This document shows positions 54,527 to 62,584 of a DNA stretch of 64,000 nucleotides, piece by piece. A program made the translations under genes and the position numbers. The notes beneath the pieces were generated by a model. That model was not told where the DNA came from. It did not search any database and saw only the letters and a list, made by a program, of their open reading frames with translations. Origin of the DNA: Allobosea sp. (GTDB taxonomy: Bacteria > Pseudomonadota > Alphaproteobacteria > Rhizobiales > Kaistiaceae); NCBI GenBank assembly GCA_017307955.1, contig JAFKFV010000016.1, positions 124,001 through 188,000 of the forward strand, in the 5' to 3' direction. Each line of letters begins with the position of its first letter. The first letter of the stretch is position 1.

Positions 54527-54699
54527 TGGGATGCGTCCCCCGCGCCGACTTGAAAGGCTCTCCCCGCCTCTCAAGCCTCCCGAAGCCATTTGTTTCCCGG
54601 AAATCTCGCGGTGGTGTCGTCCCGTGGCATGCACGCCCTACCGGAAGCTTCGACAACCGAGACGCGTGGGTGGGTTTCTAGCAAGCGTTCCTAAGGGAA

Positions 54700-54963
54700 T
54701 CAGGCGGCCATGGTCGTGTCCGCGCCGCCGCGGCGTCCCACCTCGCGCAGCACTGCATCGCGCAGGGCGGCAGGCTCGTGGATCGCGGAGCGTTGCAGGC
54801 GGAGGATGATCTCGGCGATGTCGGGGCGCAGCTCATCCATATGCATCGCGGTCCCGCCGCGCTGGCGGGCGATTTCATCGCAGAGCGTCTCGAGCAGGAC
54901 GGCCATCGCCACGAGTTCGGTCTCGTCATAGAGGCCGGGATTGGGCTTCAGAATCACAGGCAT
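54700..54963 (-). CDS. Hypothetical 87-aa protein
   Basis: ATG at 54963 (MPVILKPNPGLYDETELVAM). Mostly helical with acidic N-terminal half and basic C-terminal half (LRDAVLREVGRRGGADTTMA). No family recognised, no signal peptide. It shares direction with the 76-aa gene downstream, 174 bp apart, and is divergent from cspA. Confidence 0.6.
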   Translation of the reverse strand: MPVILKPNPGLYDETELVAMAVLLETLCDEIARQRGGTAMHMDELRPDIAEIILRLQRSAIHEPAALRDAVLREVGRRGGADTTMAA

Positions 54964-55140
54964 GAAGCGCTCCTCTCCTTGGGCAAGGCGGGAGCCGAAG
55001 CGTGACTCTCAGCCGTCGACGCCTCGATGGTCGTGTGCCGACGATGGTCCGAGGATGCGCCGTCCACCTCGATATTTCAATCTAGCAGGAACCTTTTCGG
55101 CCGTCGGACGATGTTATTTTCCTTCTTTCGCCGACACGCA

Positions 55141-55169
55141 TTGTTTTCGCGCTCCGCTTCGCCTATATG
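55141..55169 (+). promoter_or_regulatory. Candidate promoter of cspA
   Basis: TTGTTT at 55141-55146 and TATATG at 55164-55169 with a 17-bp spacer, in an unusually T-rich stretch for this genome. It would give a leader of ~130 nt, the length typical of cold-shock genes. Confidence 0.5.
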
Positions 55170-55202
55170 TCAGTAGTCGAACTTGTTGACGAACATTGCT
55201 AC

Positions 55203-55270
55203 GGCTTTCGAGCCTTTGCCGATCTTCTTTTCCAAATTCGTGAGCTGAACCGCCCGGTCGTGAGACCGGG
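55203..55270 (+). promoter_or_regulatory. Structured cspA leader with UUCG and GUGA hairpins
   Basis: GGCT-TTCG-AGCC (55203-55214) and CCCGGTC-GTGA-GACCGGG (55253-55270), the latter a perfect 7-bp stem with a stable tetraloop, lie between the promoter and the cspA start. Long leaders regulate cspA translation by temperature in other bacteria. Confidence 0.45.
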
Positions 55271-55306
55271 TGATGATCAACTATGTCGATGCGAAAGGAT
55301 ATCGTC

Positions 55307-55516
55307 ATGGCTACCGGAACAGTGAAGTTCTTCAATACGACCAAGGGTTTTGGCTTCATCGAGCAGGGCGGCGGCCAGCCGGACGTGTTCGTGCATGCCA
55401 CCGCTGTTGAGCGTGCCGGCATGCGCAGCCTCGTCGAGGGTCAGAAGATCAACTTCGACCTCGTGCGGGACGCCCGCTCCGGCAAGCAGGCCGCCGAGAA
55501 TCTCAGCGCCGCCTGA
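55307..55516 (+). CDS. cspA: Cold-shock protein CspA family
   Basis: 69 aa, one cold-shock domain, single-stranded nucleic acid chaperone. ATG 55307 gives MATGTVKFFNTTKGFGFIEQ, with RNP1 KGFGFI and RNP2 DVFVHATAV intact. GAAAGGATAT gives the ribosome site. The leader is long and structured and a strong terminator follows, as in typical cold-inducible genes. Confidence 0.97.
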   Translation: MATGTVKFFNTTKGFGFIEQGGGQPDVFVHATAVERAGMRSLVEGQKINFDLVRDARSGKQAAENLSAA

Positions 55517-55573
55517 ACGAGATAGCGCTTCGATCGCGACCACGGATGTACTGGCGCTGATCTGGAGCCGTTG

Positions 55574-55606
55574 AAACGGTCGGGCTTGCCCGGCCGTTTT
55601 TGTTTT
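55574..55606 (+). terminator. Rho-independent terminator of cspA
   Basis: AAACGG-T-CGGG, CTTG loop, CCCG-G-CCGTTT stem followed by TTTGTTTTTG, 57 bp after the cspA stop. Confidence 0.9.
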
Positions 55607-55620
55607 TGAGGAGATCCATC

Positions 55621-55845
55621 ATGTCGAAGAAGGCCACCGCCGAGCTTTTCCGCCCCAAGGCACTCGTCAAGGCGGACCAGACGACCGAGATCGCGCAGGC
55701 GATCATGGCCGAGGAAACCGCGGCGCGCGTCGCCAAGACGGCCCGTCTCAAGGCCGCCCGCCTCGCGCAGGAAGCCGCAGCGCCTGCCCCGGTGAAGAAG
55801 CCGCGCCGCGCCGCCGCCAAGGCGAAGCCCGCCGCCGCGCGCTAG
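55621..55845 (+). CDS. Alanine/lysine-rich small protein
   Basis: 74 aa. ATG at 55621 is preceded by GAGGAG. N-terminal MSKKATAELFRPKALVKADQ, a helix with acidic residues (IAQAIMAEETAARVAKTARL), then a basic tail KKPRRAAAKAKPAAAR, like DNA/RNA-binding tails. It begins 15 bp after the cspA terminator, so it either depends on read-through or has its own promoter. Function unknown. Confidence 0.65.
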   Translation: MSKKATAELFRPKALVKADQTTEIAQAIMAEETAARVAKTARLKAARLAQEAAAPAPVKKPRRAAAKAKPAAAR

Positions 55846-56012
55846 ACCGCGCCGCCGCGCGAAAGATCAGCCGGGCACGCCTGGCGAATTGCCGATCACG
55901 ATGCTCTGCCGGCCGAAAGGCCGTTCGCAGACCGTCGTTCGTTGCGCATGCATCCGCATGCCGCCTGACGGCTACAGAAATCAACAGACTTCAACAAAAC
56001 TCGGGGTTGTTT

Positions 56013-56087
56013 TGGCGCGCCCACGGGGAATCGAACCCCGGTTTTCGCCGTGAGAGGGCGACGTCCTGACCGCTAGACGATGGGCGC
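56013..56087 (-). tRNA. tRNA-Glu (CTC)
   Basis: 75-nt cloverleaf with encoded CCA (56013-56015). Acceptor GCGCCCA pairs TGGGCGC; the anticodon loop CTCTCAC gives CTC. The T-loop GTTCGATTC is normal. Confidence 0.95.
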
Positions 56088-56173
56088 GCGGGTCGCCGGA
56101 AGCGACGAACCGCGATATAGCGAAGACACCGTCGCTTGGCAAGCGCGCCCGTCACGCGGCGGTGGAGAACTTT

Positions 56174-56566
56174 TTATTGCGCGGTGACCGGCGGCGCCTC
56201 GGCGAGGCGGGCGCGGCGGAGGACGGTGCCGGCCGAGAGGTCGACGACGACGACCCGTACGGTACCGGCATCCGAATAGGTCAGCGCCATCAGGCGGCCA
56301 TCCAGCGCGGTCGAGAGCAGCGTCGCTCCGGCCGGAAGCGCGCCGGTGATGACCGCCTCGCCCGACTGCGCGGCGAGCACGGCCTTGTCCTCGGCGCGGC
56401 CGATCTTGTAGATGACGGCGACGAGCACGGCGCCGAGGCCGACCAGGAGCGTGGCGCTCGAAATGACGATGAGGCGCTTCAGCCGCTGGCGGATGCGCTC
56501 GACCGCCGGATCGAGCGGGGCGTCGTCGGCATGATCATCATCGTCGTCGAGCGGACGGCGCGGCAT
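56174..56566 (-). CDS. Single-pass membrane protein of unknown function
   Basis: 130 aa from the ATG at 56566 (a start at 56596 is possible). The N-terminus is very acidic (MPRRPLDDDDDHADD), then a transmembrane helix at ~35-58 (LIVISSATLLVGLGAVLVAV) and a C-terminal beta-rich domain (TLLSTALDGRLMALTYSDAG). It diverges from rluD with starts almost touching. Similar proteins sit next to rluD in Hyphomicrobiales; function unknown. Confidence 0.78.
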   Translation of the reverse strand: MPRRPLDDDDDHADDAPLDPAVERIRQRLKRLIVISSATLLVGLGAVLVAVIYKIGRAEDKAVLAAQSGEAVITGALPAGATLLSTALDGRLMALTYSDAGTVRVVVVDLSAGTVLRRARLAEAPPVTAQ

Positions 56567-56594
56567 GGACACGGGACGGGAAGTGGCGCGGAGC

Positions 56595-57617
56595 ATGGAC
56601 GACCTTCAGGACGACGGCCAGGATGACGGCGAGGAAATCGTCGACCTCGTGGTCGAGCCGGAGGCGACAGGCAGGCGCCTCGATGCCTGGCTCGCGTCCC
56701 GGATCGACACGCTGAGCCGCAGCCGCATCAAGGCATTGATCGAGAGCGGCCATGTCGCCATCGGCGGCGCGACCATAGTCGAGGCGAAAAAGCCGGTCAA
56801 TTCGGGCGATGTCGTCCAGCTCTCGGTCCCCGAAGCCGAGCCGGCCGAGCCCGAGGCCGAGGACATCCCGCTCGACATCGTCTTCGAGGACGATGCGCTG
56901 GTGGTGGTCGACAAGCCGGCGGGCCTCGTCGTGCATCCGGGTGCCGGCAACTGGACCGGCACGCTGGTCAACGCGCTCATCGCCCATTGCGGCGACAGCC
57001 TCTCGGGCATCGGCGGCGTGAAGCGGCCCGGCATCGTGCATCGCCTCGACAAGGGGACCTCGGGCCTGATCGTCGTCGCCAAGACCGACCGGGCGCATCA
57101 CGGCCTCGCCAAGCAGTTCGCCGACCATGGCCGCACCGGCCCGCTCGAGCGTGGCTATCTCGCGCTCGTCTGGGGTGTGCCTTCCCTCCCCTACGGTCTC
57201 GTCGACGCGCCGCTCGGCCGCTCGCCCACGAACCGCCAGCGCATGGCGATCGTCAAGCAGGGCGGCAAGGAAGCGATCACGCATTATACCGTCGAGGAGA
57301 GCTACGGCACCGCCGACGCGCCGATCGCCAGTCTCGTCGACCTGAGGCTCGAGACCGGCCGCACGCACCAGATCCGCGTTCATATGGCGGCGCTCGGCCA
57401 TCCTCTGATCGGCGATCCCGACTACGGCAAGGGCTTCCAGACCAAGGTCCAGCGCCTGCCGGAGCCGCTCCGCGATGAGGTGAGCACGTTCGAGCGCCAG
57501 GCGCTGCATGCCTGGCTGCTCGGCTTCGAGCATCCACTGACTGGCGAGACCCTGCGCTTCGAGTCCGAGCCGCCCGAGGATCTCGCGGAACTGATCGAGG
57601 GCTTCAAGGCGTTGTGA
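56595..57617 (+). CDS. rluD: Ribosomal large-subunit pseudouridine synthase, RluD type
   Basis: Converts uridines in 23S rRNA helix 69 to pseudouridine, 340 aa. ATG 56595 has CGGAG upstream; ATG 56565 is an alternative that overlaps the divergent gene's start. An S4 domain (~20-80, GRRLDAWLASRIDTLSRSRI) precedes the catalytic domain with HRLDKGTSGLIVVAKTD, where the Asp is catalytic. RIHxMAALGHPLIGDPDYG-type C-terminal motif is present as RTHQIRVHMAALGHPL. It is followed by rpoH, 121 bp away. Confidence 0.94.
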   Translation: MDDLQDDGQDDGEEIVDLVVEPEATGRRLDAWLASRIDTLSRSRIKALIESGHVAIGGATIVEAKKPVNSGDVVQLSVPEAEPAEPEAEDIPLDIVFEDDALVVVDKPAGLVVHPGAGNWTGTLVNALIAHCGDSLSGIGGVKRPGIVHRLDKGTSGLIVVAKTDRAHHGLAKQFADHGRTGPLERGYLALVWGVPSLPYGLVDAPLGRSPTNRQRMAIVKQGGKEAITHYTVEESYGTADAPIASLVDLRLETGRTHQIRVHMAALGHPLIGDPDYGKGFQTKVQRLPEPLRDEVSTFERQALHAWLLGFEHPLTGETLRFESEPPEDLAELIEGFKAL

Positions 57618-57636
57618 TGAGGCGGGGCGGAACAGC

Positions 57637-57666
57637 CCTGTTTTCGCTGGATTTGATCCCCATATA
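57637..57666 (+). promoter_or_regulatory. Candidate heat-shock type promoter of rpoH
   Basis: CCCCATATA at 57658-57666 equals the sigma-32 -10 consensus CCCCATNT; 14 bp upstream CCTGTTT is a weak -35. A self-controlled rpoH promoter is known in other alphaproteobacteria. The transcript start would be ~65 nt before the ATG. Confidence 0.35.
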
Positions 57667-57738
57667 GGACCATGCGGGCCGTTGCGGCCGCATTCGGCGT
57701 TGGCTTGGAGGCGACGCCGACAAGGAAAGGGGGTCTTC

Positions 57739-58659
57739 ATGGCTGCCAAAGCTTCTCTGCCGGTCATCGCTTCGGGCGAGGCCGGTCTCTCGCGCTATCT
57801 CGACGAGATCCGGCGCTTTCCGATGCTCGCCCCCGACGAGGAATACATGCTCGCCAAGGCCTATCGCGAGCATGACGACAGGAATGCCGCCCACCGGCTG
57901 GTGACGAGCCATCTGCGTCTCGTGGCGAAGATCGCCATGGGTTATCGCGGCTATGGCCTGCCGATCGGCGAGGTGATCTCGGAAGGCAATGTCGGCCTCA
58001 TGCAGGCGGTGAAGCGGTTCGAGCCCGAAAAGGGCTTCCGCCTCGCGACCTATGCCATGTGGTGGATCAAGGCCTCGATCCAGGAATATATCCTGCGCTC
58101 GTGGAGCCTCGTGAAGATGGGGACGACCGCGAACCAGAAGCGGCTGTTCTTCAATCTCCGCAAGATGAAGAGCCAGATCCAGGCGCTGGACGAGGGTGAT
58201 CTGCGCCCAGACCAGGTGCAGCAGATCGCGACCAAGCTCGGCGTCACCAACGAGGACGTCATCTCGATGAACCGCCGCCTCGGCGGCGACACCTCGCTGA
58301 ACGCGCCGCTGCGCGCCGACGCCGAGGGGGGCGAATGGCAGGACTGGCTGGTCGACGACAGCGAGAGCCAGGAAACCGTCCTCGCCAACCAGGAAGAGGC
58401 GGACAACCGCCGCAAGCTGCTGAAGGACGCCATGGGCGTGCTCAACGACCGCGAGCGCCGCATTTTCGAGGCTCGCCGCCTGGCCGAGGAGCCGATCACG
58501 CTCGAGGAACTCTCGACCGAGTTCGGCGTCAGCCGCGAGCGCGTCCGCCAGATCGAGGTGCGCGCCTTCGAAAAGGTGCAGAAGGCCGTCAAGCGGGGCG
58601 CGCGCGAGCTGGAGCGCGGCCACGGCAGTGATGATGAGCTGGAGTCGGCGGGCGCCTGA
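57739..58659 (+). CDS. rpoH: RNA polymerase sigma-32 factor RpoH
   Basis: 306 aa heat-shock sigma factor. Region 2.1-2.4 LVTSHLRLVAKIAMGYRGYG...SEGNVGLMQAVKRFEP...YAMWWIKASIQEYILRSWSLVK; the RpoH box QKRLFFNLRKMK follows; region 4.2 has the HTH TLEELSTEFGVSRERVRQIE. ATG 57739 has AAGGAAAGGGGG upstream. It is alone after rluD. Rhizobial genomes often carry two rpoH genes; which class this is cannot be settled here. Confidence 0.97.
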   Translation: MAAKASLPVIASGEAGLSRYLDEIRRFPMLAPDEEYMLAKAYREHDDRNAAHRLVTSHLRLVAKIAMGYRGYGLPIGEVISEGNVGLMQAVKRFEPEKGFRLATYAMWWIKASIQEYILRSWSLVKMGTTANQKRLFFNLRKMKSQIQALDEGDLRPDQVQQIATKLGVTNEDVISMNRRLGGDTSLNAPLRADAEGGEWQDWLVDDSESQETVLANQEEADNRRKLLKDAMGVLNDRERRIFEARRLAEEPITLEELSTEFGVSRERVRQIEVRAFEKVQKAVKRGARELERGHGSDDELESAGA

Positions 58660-58770
58660 TCCAGCAACATTTTGACATCTTCGTGATCGGGGGCCGCTAA
58701 GCCCCGGGCGCGCTTGTCCTATTGCGACACTTGAGTCACAGTCCGCTCCCGCGAAAATCGGAAACGGATC

Positions 58771-60582
58771 ATGGCGCGCCCGCGTCGTCGGCTCACGGTG
58801 ATCGCCGCGCTGGACATGGTCGGGTATTCGGAGCTCGTGCAGCAGGACGAGCTCGGCACGCTTCGCGAGATGCGCGCCATCTACAAGACTCTCGTTCGGC
58901 CGACGCTCATCAAGTTCGGCGCCCACATCATCAAGATGATGGGCGATGGCGGACTCGTGGAATTTCCCAGCGTCCTCGATGCCATCGAGTGGTGCATGGC
59001 GTTCCAGACCGCCATGGCCGGACGCAATGCGGCGCCGGACCGGCCGAAGATCGAGGTCCGCGCCGCGGTCGTTCTTGCCGATGTCATCCTCTCGGACGAC
59101 GACCGCTTCGGTGCCGCCATCGGCTTCGCGATGCGGCTGCAGGCCGCCGCGCCGCCCGGCGGCATCGCCATCACCCATTCCGTCCGCTGGCAGTTGCTCG
59201 GCGAGCCGGCCTCGGCCTTCAAGCCGGTCGGCTTCCTGATGCTGAGGAGCGTCCCCTACCCTGTCGAGGCCTGGTTCTGGGTGCCCCCCGGACGCACGCT
59301 CCCCGATGTGCAGCCGACGCAGAACCAGATGCTCACGCCGGGCGTGCTGGCGCTGCCCGGCCTCGCGGCCGAGCCGCAGGAGGACCAGCGGCCGCTGATC
59401 GTCGTGCTGCCCTTCGACGATATCTCCTCGGACCGCAGCTGCGACAGCATCGCCGACGGCATTGCCGAGGAGACGACCGCGACGCTGGCGCATGTGCGCT
59501 CGGTCCGCGTCATCGCCCGCAACTCCGCCTTCCAGTACAAGGGCCGCGCCGCCGATATCCGGGCGCTCTCGCGCGATCTCGGCGTCCGCTACGTCGTCGA
59601 AGGCAGCGTGCGGCGGGCCGGCGAGCGGCTGCGCGTCACGGCGCAGCTGATCGATGCCGATATGGGGACACATCTCTGGTCGGGCCGGACCGAGGGGACG
59701 CTCGATGATCCCTTCGCGCTGCAGGACGAGGTGGCGATGCAGATCGCCGGCGCGCTGCATTCCGCGATCCGCAGCGCCGAGATCGAGCGCGCCCGCCGCA
59801 AGGACGGCGACCATATCCGCGCGCATGACCTCGTGCTGAAGGCCATGCCGCATTTCTGGGCGCACCGGCGGGAAGACAACGCCATCGCGCTGCGGCTCCT
59901 TGATGAGGCTTTGGCCTCGGACCCTCGCTCGGGCCAGGCGCTCGGGCTCAAGGCCTGGTGCCTCAGCCAGGAGGTCACCTATCTCTGGTCCGACGATGTC
60001 GAGCGCGACAAGCAGCTCGCCCTGGCGCTGGCGGAGAAGGCCGCGGAAGCCGGCGAGCCCGACGCGCTGGTCTATACGATGATCGGCGCGACGCATTCGA
60101 TCCTCAGCGTCGACCAGTCGCGCGCCCGGGTCTTCATCGAGCGGGCGCTGGCGCTCGACCCGACGCTCGCCTGGGCCTGGACGCGGCTCGGCTTCATCCA
60201 GGCCTATTCCGGTCAGCCGCGCGAAGGGCTCGCCAGCCTCCGCCGCGCCATCCTGATCAGCCCCGACGATCCGATCCGCTTCAATGCCTATGCCGGCATG
60301 GCGACCTGTCTGTTCCTGCTCGGCGACTATGCCGAGGCGGCGCGGCAGGCGCGCCAGGCGATCGACGCACGCCCCGGCATGATCTGGGCCTATCGCCTGC
60401 TCGCCACCTCGGCGGCGCTCGGCGGCGACCTCACCCAGGCGCGCGCGGCGATCGCCCGCCTCCTGAACGACCGCCCCGGCATGACGATCGCCGAGGTGCG
60501 GCGCGCCGTCCACAATCTCGGCGGCGCCGAGCTCGACCGCTATCTCGAAGGCCTCCGTCTCGCCGGATTGCCCGAGGGATAA
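58771..60582 (+). CDS. Adenylate cyclase-like protein with TolB-N and TPR domains
   Basis: 603 aa, cytoplasmic. Residues ~8-180 are a class III cyclase fold with metal-binding Asp in ALDMVGYSEL and Asp in MMGDGGLVEF, but the catalytic G-D-x-V-N-x-A-A-R is changed to GAAIGFAMRLQ, so Asn and the substrate Asp are missing. Residues ~205-350 are a TolB N-terminal-like region (IVVLPFDDISSDRSCDSIAD, VRYVVEGSVRRAGERLRVTA). The rest holds about five TPR-like repeats. Typical of large rhizobial cyclase families, but this one is probably not an active cyclase. Confidence 0.88.
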   Translation: MARPRRRLTVIAALDMVGYSELVQQDELGTLREMRAIYKTLVRPTLIKFGAHIIKMMGDGGLVEFPSVLDAIEWCMAFQTAMAGRNAAPDRPKIEVRAAVVLADVILSDDDRFGAAIGFAMRLQAAAPPGGIAITHSVRWQLLGEPASAFKPVGFLMLRSVPYPVEAWFWVPPGRTLPDVQPTQNQMLTPGVLALPGLAAEPQEDQRPLIVVLPFDDISSDRSCDSIADGIAEETTATLAHVRSVRVIARNSAFQYKGRAADIRALSRDLGVRYVVEGSVRRAGERLRVTAQLIDADMGTHLWSGRTEGTLDDPFALQDEVAMQIAGALHSAIRSAEIERARRKDGDHIRAHDLVLKAMPHFWAHRREDNAIALRLLDEALASDPRSGQALGLKAWCLSQEVTYLWSDDVERDKQLALALAEKAAEAGEPDALVYTMIGATHSILSVDQSRARVFIERALALDPTLAWAWTRLGFIQAYSGQPREGLASLRRAILISPDDPIRFNAYAGMATCLFLLGDYAEAARQARQAIDARPGMIWAYRLLATSAALGGDLTQARAAIARLLNDRPGMTIAEVRRAVHNLGGAELDRYLEGLRLAGLPEG

Positions 60583-60585
60583 CGA

Positions 60586-61530
60586 CTAACGCGGGGCGAT
60601 GGCGTAGCTTTCGACCGGCGGAATGGCGTCGATCAGGCCGCGCTCCTTCAGGAAGGCCGCGAAGCGGTCATAGCGGCCGGGATCGAGGGCCGCCGGGCGC
60701 TTGGCGAAGCGCGGCAGCGTGTCGAAGAAGGCGGTGCGGTTCAGCCGGTCGTCGAGATCGGGATGCGCCTTGACGAAGATCTGCCACGCCTCTTCCGGAT
60801 GATTGGTCATGAAGATCGTCGCCTCCTCGGTGGCGGCGACGAAGCGGGCGACGGCCGGATCCCTGGCGCGGTCGGACTTCGTCACGTAGATCAGTTCGTC
60901 ATAGGGCGGCACGCCATGCTCCTCCGGGAAGAAGGCGACGCCCGGCTTGCCCTCGATTGCGAGCTGCGTCAGCTCGAAATTGCGGTAGCCATCGATGACG
61001 GCGTCGACCTGTCCCGACATCAGCGCCGTGGTCAGGTTGAAGTTGACATTTACCATCTCGACATCCTTGGCCGTGAGGCCGGCCGAGCCGAGAATGGCGC
61101 CGATATAGGCCTCCTGCAGGCTGGCGACCGAATAGCCGACCTTTTTGCCCTTGAGATCGGCGAGTGTCTTGATCGGCCCGTCCTTCAGCACGATCAGGCA
61201 GTTGAGCGGCGTCTCGACCAGCGTGCCGACACGGGTCAGCGGCAGGCCCTCCTTCACGTTCAGCATCAGGTCCGGCTGATAGGTGACGGCGATGTCCGCC
61301 TGCCCGGCTGCCACCAGACGCGGCGGCGCGCTGGCATCGGACGGCGCGACGACCTCGACATCGAGATCGCGCGCGGCGAAGAGGCCCTTCTCCTTCGCGA
61401 TGACGAGCGGCGCATGATCCGGATTGACGAACCAGTCGAGCAGCACCGTCAGCTTGTCGGCGGCCTCAGCCTCGGCGGCTGACAGAACGAGGGCGAGCGC
61501 CAGCGCGGCGCGCCTCAAAGCAGCATTCAT
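60586..61530 (-). CDS. thiY: Thiamine-precursor (HMP) ABC transporter binding protein ThiY
   Basis: Periplasmic NMT1/THI5-like binding protein, 314 aa. ATG 61530 begins a signal peptide (MNAALRRAALALALVLSAAE). The mature start KLTVLLDWFVNPDHAPLVIA and AAGQADIAVTYQPDL, LKGKKVGYSVASLQEAYIGA are typical of ThiY, which binds formylaminopyrimidine or HMP. It follows thiX by 11 bp, under the TPP riboswitch. No thiZ ATPase gene follows; the next gene is convergent. Confidence 0.92.
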   Translation of the reverse strand: MNAALRRAALALALVLSAAEAEAADKLTVLLDWFVNPDHAPLVIAKEKGLFAARDLDVEVVAPSDASAPPRLVAAGQADIAVTYQPDLMLNVKEGLPLTRVGTLVETPLNCLIVLKDGPIKTLADLKGKKVGYSVASLQEAYIGAILGSAGLTAKDVEMVNVNFNLTTALMSGQVDAVIDGYRNFELTQLAIEGKPGVAFFPEEHGVPPYDELIYVTKSDRARDPAVARFVAATEEATIFMTNHPEEAWQIFVKAHPDLDDRLNRTAFFDTLPRFAKRPAALDPGRYDRFAAFLKERGLIDAIPPVESYAIAPR

Positions 61531-61541
61531 CGAGCATCTCC

Positions 61542-62363
61542 TCATCGAAGCGAAACCTGTGTTTCCGGCGCCCAGGGCGCGATATGGCGGGTGAGGCTGA
61601 CGACGGCGGCGCGCAGCAGCAGCGCCATGGCGGCGAGCAGCGCCAGCGCGGCGAAGACGACATCGGTCTGCGCGCGGCCATTGGCCATCAGCATCGCATA
61701 GCCGAGCCCGGCCGAGGCGCCGACCCATTCGCCGATCAGCGCCCCGACTGGCGCATAGACGGCGGCGACGCGGAGGCCGGAGGCGAGCGCCGGCAGCGCC
61801 GAGGGAAGGCGCAGCAGCATCAGTTCCTGGCCGCGGCGGGCGCGATAGAGGCGGCCGAGATCGAGCAGGCTCTCGTCCGTCCGCGTCAGCCCGTCATGGA
61901 AGGCGGAGGCGACGGGGAAGAAGATGGCGATGGTCGCCATCACGATCTTCGAGCCGATGCCGAAGCCGAACCAGAGCACCAGCAGCGGCGCGATGGCGAA
62001 GACGGGGAAGGCCTGTGTCACGACGAGGACCGGCATCAGCACGCGGCCGAGCAGCGGCAGGCGCAGCATGAGAAGCGCGAGCAGCACCCCCGTCACGGCG
62101 CCGGCGACGAGCCCGATGACCGATTCGGCGAGCGTGGTCGGGGCATCGCGCAGCCAGAGTTCCGGTCGATTGACCAGCGCCTGCCAGACCCGGAGCGGCG
62201 GCGGCAGCATGAAGGGCGGCGGCGCGAAGATCATCACGACCGCCTGCCACAGCGCGACCAGAGCGGCCGCGATGGCAAGGCCGCGCAGCAGCGGCGGCAG
62301 GACGGAGTTGAACGATCGCGCGAGAGCCAAGGCGGCCGGGTCCCCAAAGAGAGACCGGACCAT
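61542..62363 (-). CDS. thiX: Thiamine-precursor ABC transporter permease ThiX
   Basis: Inner-membrane permease, 273 aa from ATG 62363, with six hydrophobic segments. The coupling motif is GALIGEWVGASAGLGYAMLM; a first block is ALVALWQAVVMIFAPPPFML. The frame is open into the riboswitch, but a start there is unlikely. It is the first gene behind the TPP riboswitch, and thiY follows by 11 bp. The ATPase partner must be encoded elsewhere. Confidence 0.92.
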   Translation of the reverse strand: MVRSLFGDPAALALARSFNSVLPPLLRGLAIAAALVALWQAVVMIFAPPPFMLPPPLRVWQALVNRPELWLRDAPTTLAESVIGLVAGAVTGVLLALLMLRLPLLGRVLMPVLVVTQAFPVFAIAPLLVLWFGFGIGSKIVMATIAIFFPVASAFHDGLTRTDESLLDLGRLYRARRGQELMLLRLPSALPALASGLRVAAVYAPVGALIGEWVGASAGLGYAMLMANGRAQTDVVFAALALLAAMALLLRAAVVSLTRHIAPWAPETQVSLR

Positions 62364-62399
62364 GCGCGAATGCGAGCGAACCGACTGGCTGAAGCCTTC

Positions 62400-62486
62400 C
62401 CGTCCCTTCGCCGGCATGACCCGGATCAGGTTCTAAGGGTTCGGCCCCAGGCCATCTCAGCTCGCGTTCGCGAACACCCCTCGGAA
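62400..62486 (-). ncRNA. TPP riboswitch (THI element)
   Basis: On the minus strand: GAGGGGTG, then GCTGAGATGG, then AGAACCTGATCCGGGTCATG, ending CCGGCGAAGGGA. The GCTGAGA, CTGA and GAGGGGTG boxes are all conserved. It begins ~120 nt upstream of thiX and controls thiX-thiY by thiamine pyrophosphate. Confidence 0.96.
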
Positions 62487-62522
62487 TGGCGGCAGGATGG
62501 ACGAAGGCGGCCGGTGGCGCAA

Positions 62523-62555
62523 GACCCGCGCAGCGCTCGTCGCGCGGGTCGTTTC
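62523..62555 (-). terminator. Hairpin terminator after the edge gene
   Basis: GACCCGCGC and GCGCGGGTC form a perfect 9-bp stem around a 10-nt loop, between the edge gene (62585) and the riboswitch. The T-run is short, so termination strength is uncertain. Confidence 0.6.
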
Positions 62556-62584
62556 AGAACCGCACGGCGCGCGGCGCTGCGGCC

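Larger units (their letters stand above)
54964..55306. other. cspA upstream region
   Basis: A 343-bp gap without a gene. It holds the candidate cspA promoter (55141-55169) and a ~130-nt structured leader with two tetraloop hairpins. Confidence 0.6.

Noticed and set aside
57604..60513. 969-codon minus-strand frame over rpoH and the cyclase-like gene
   Set aside because: Spans two real opposite genes and has no recognisable motif.
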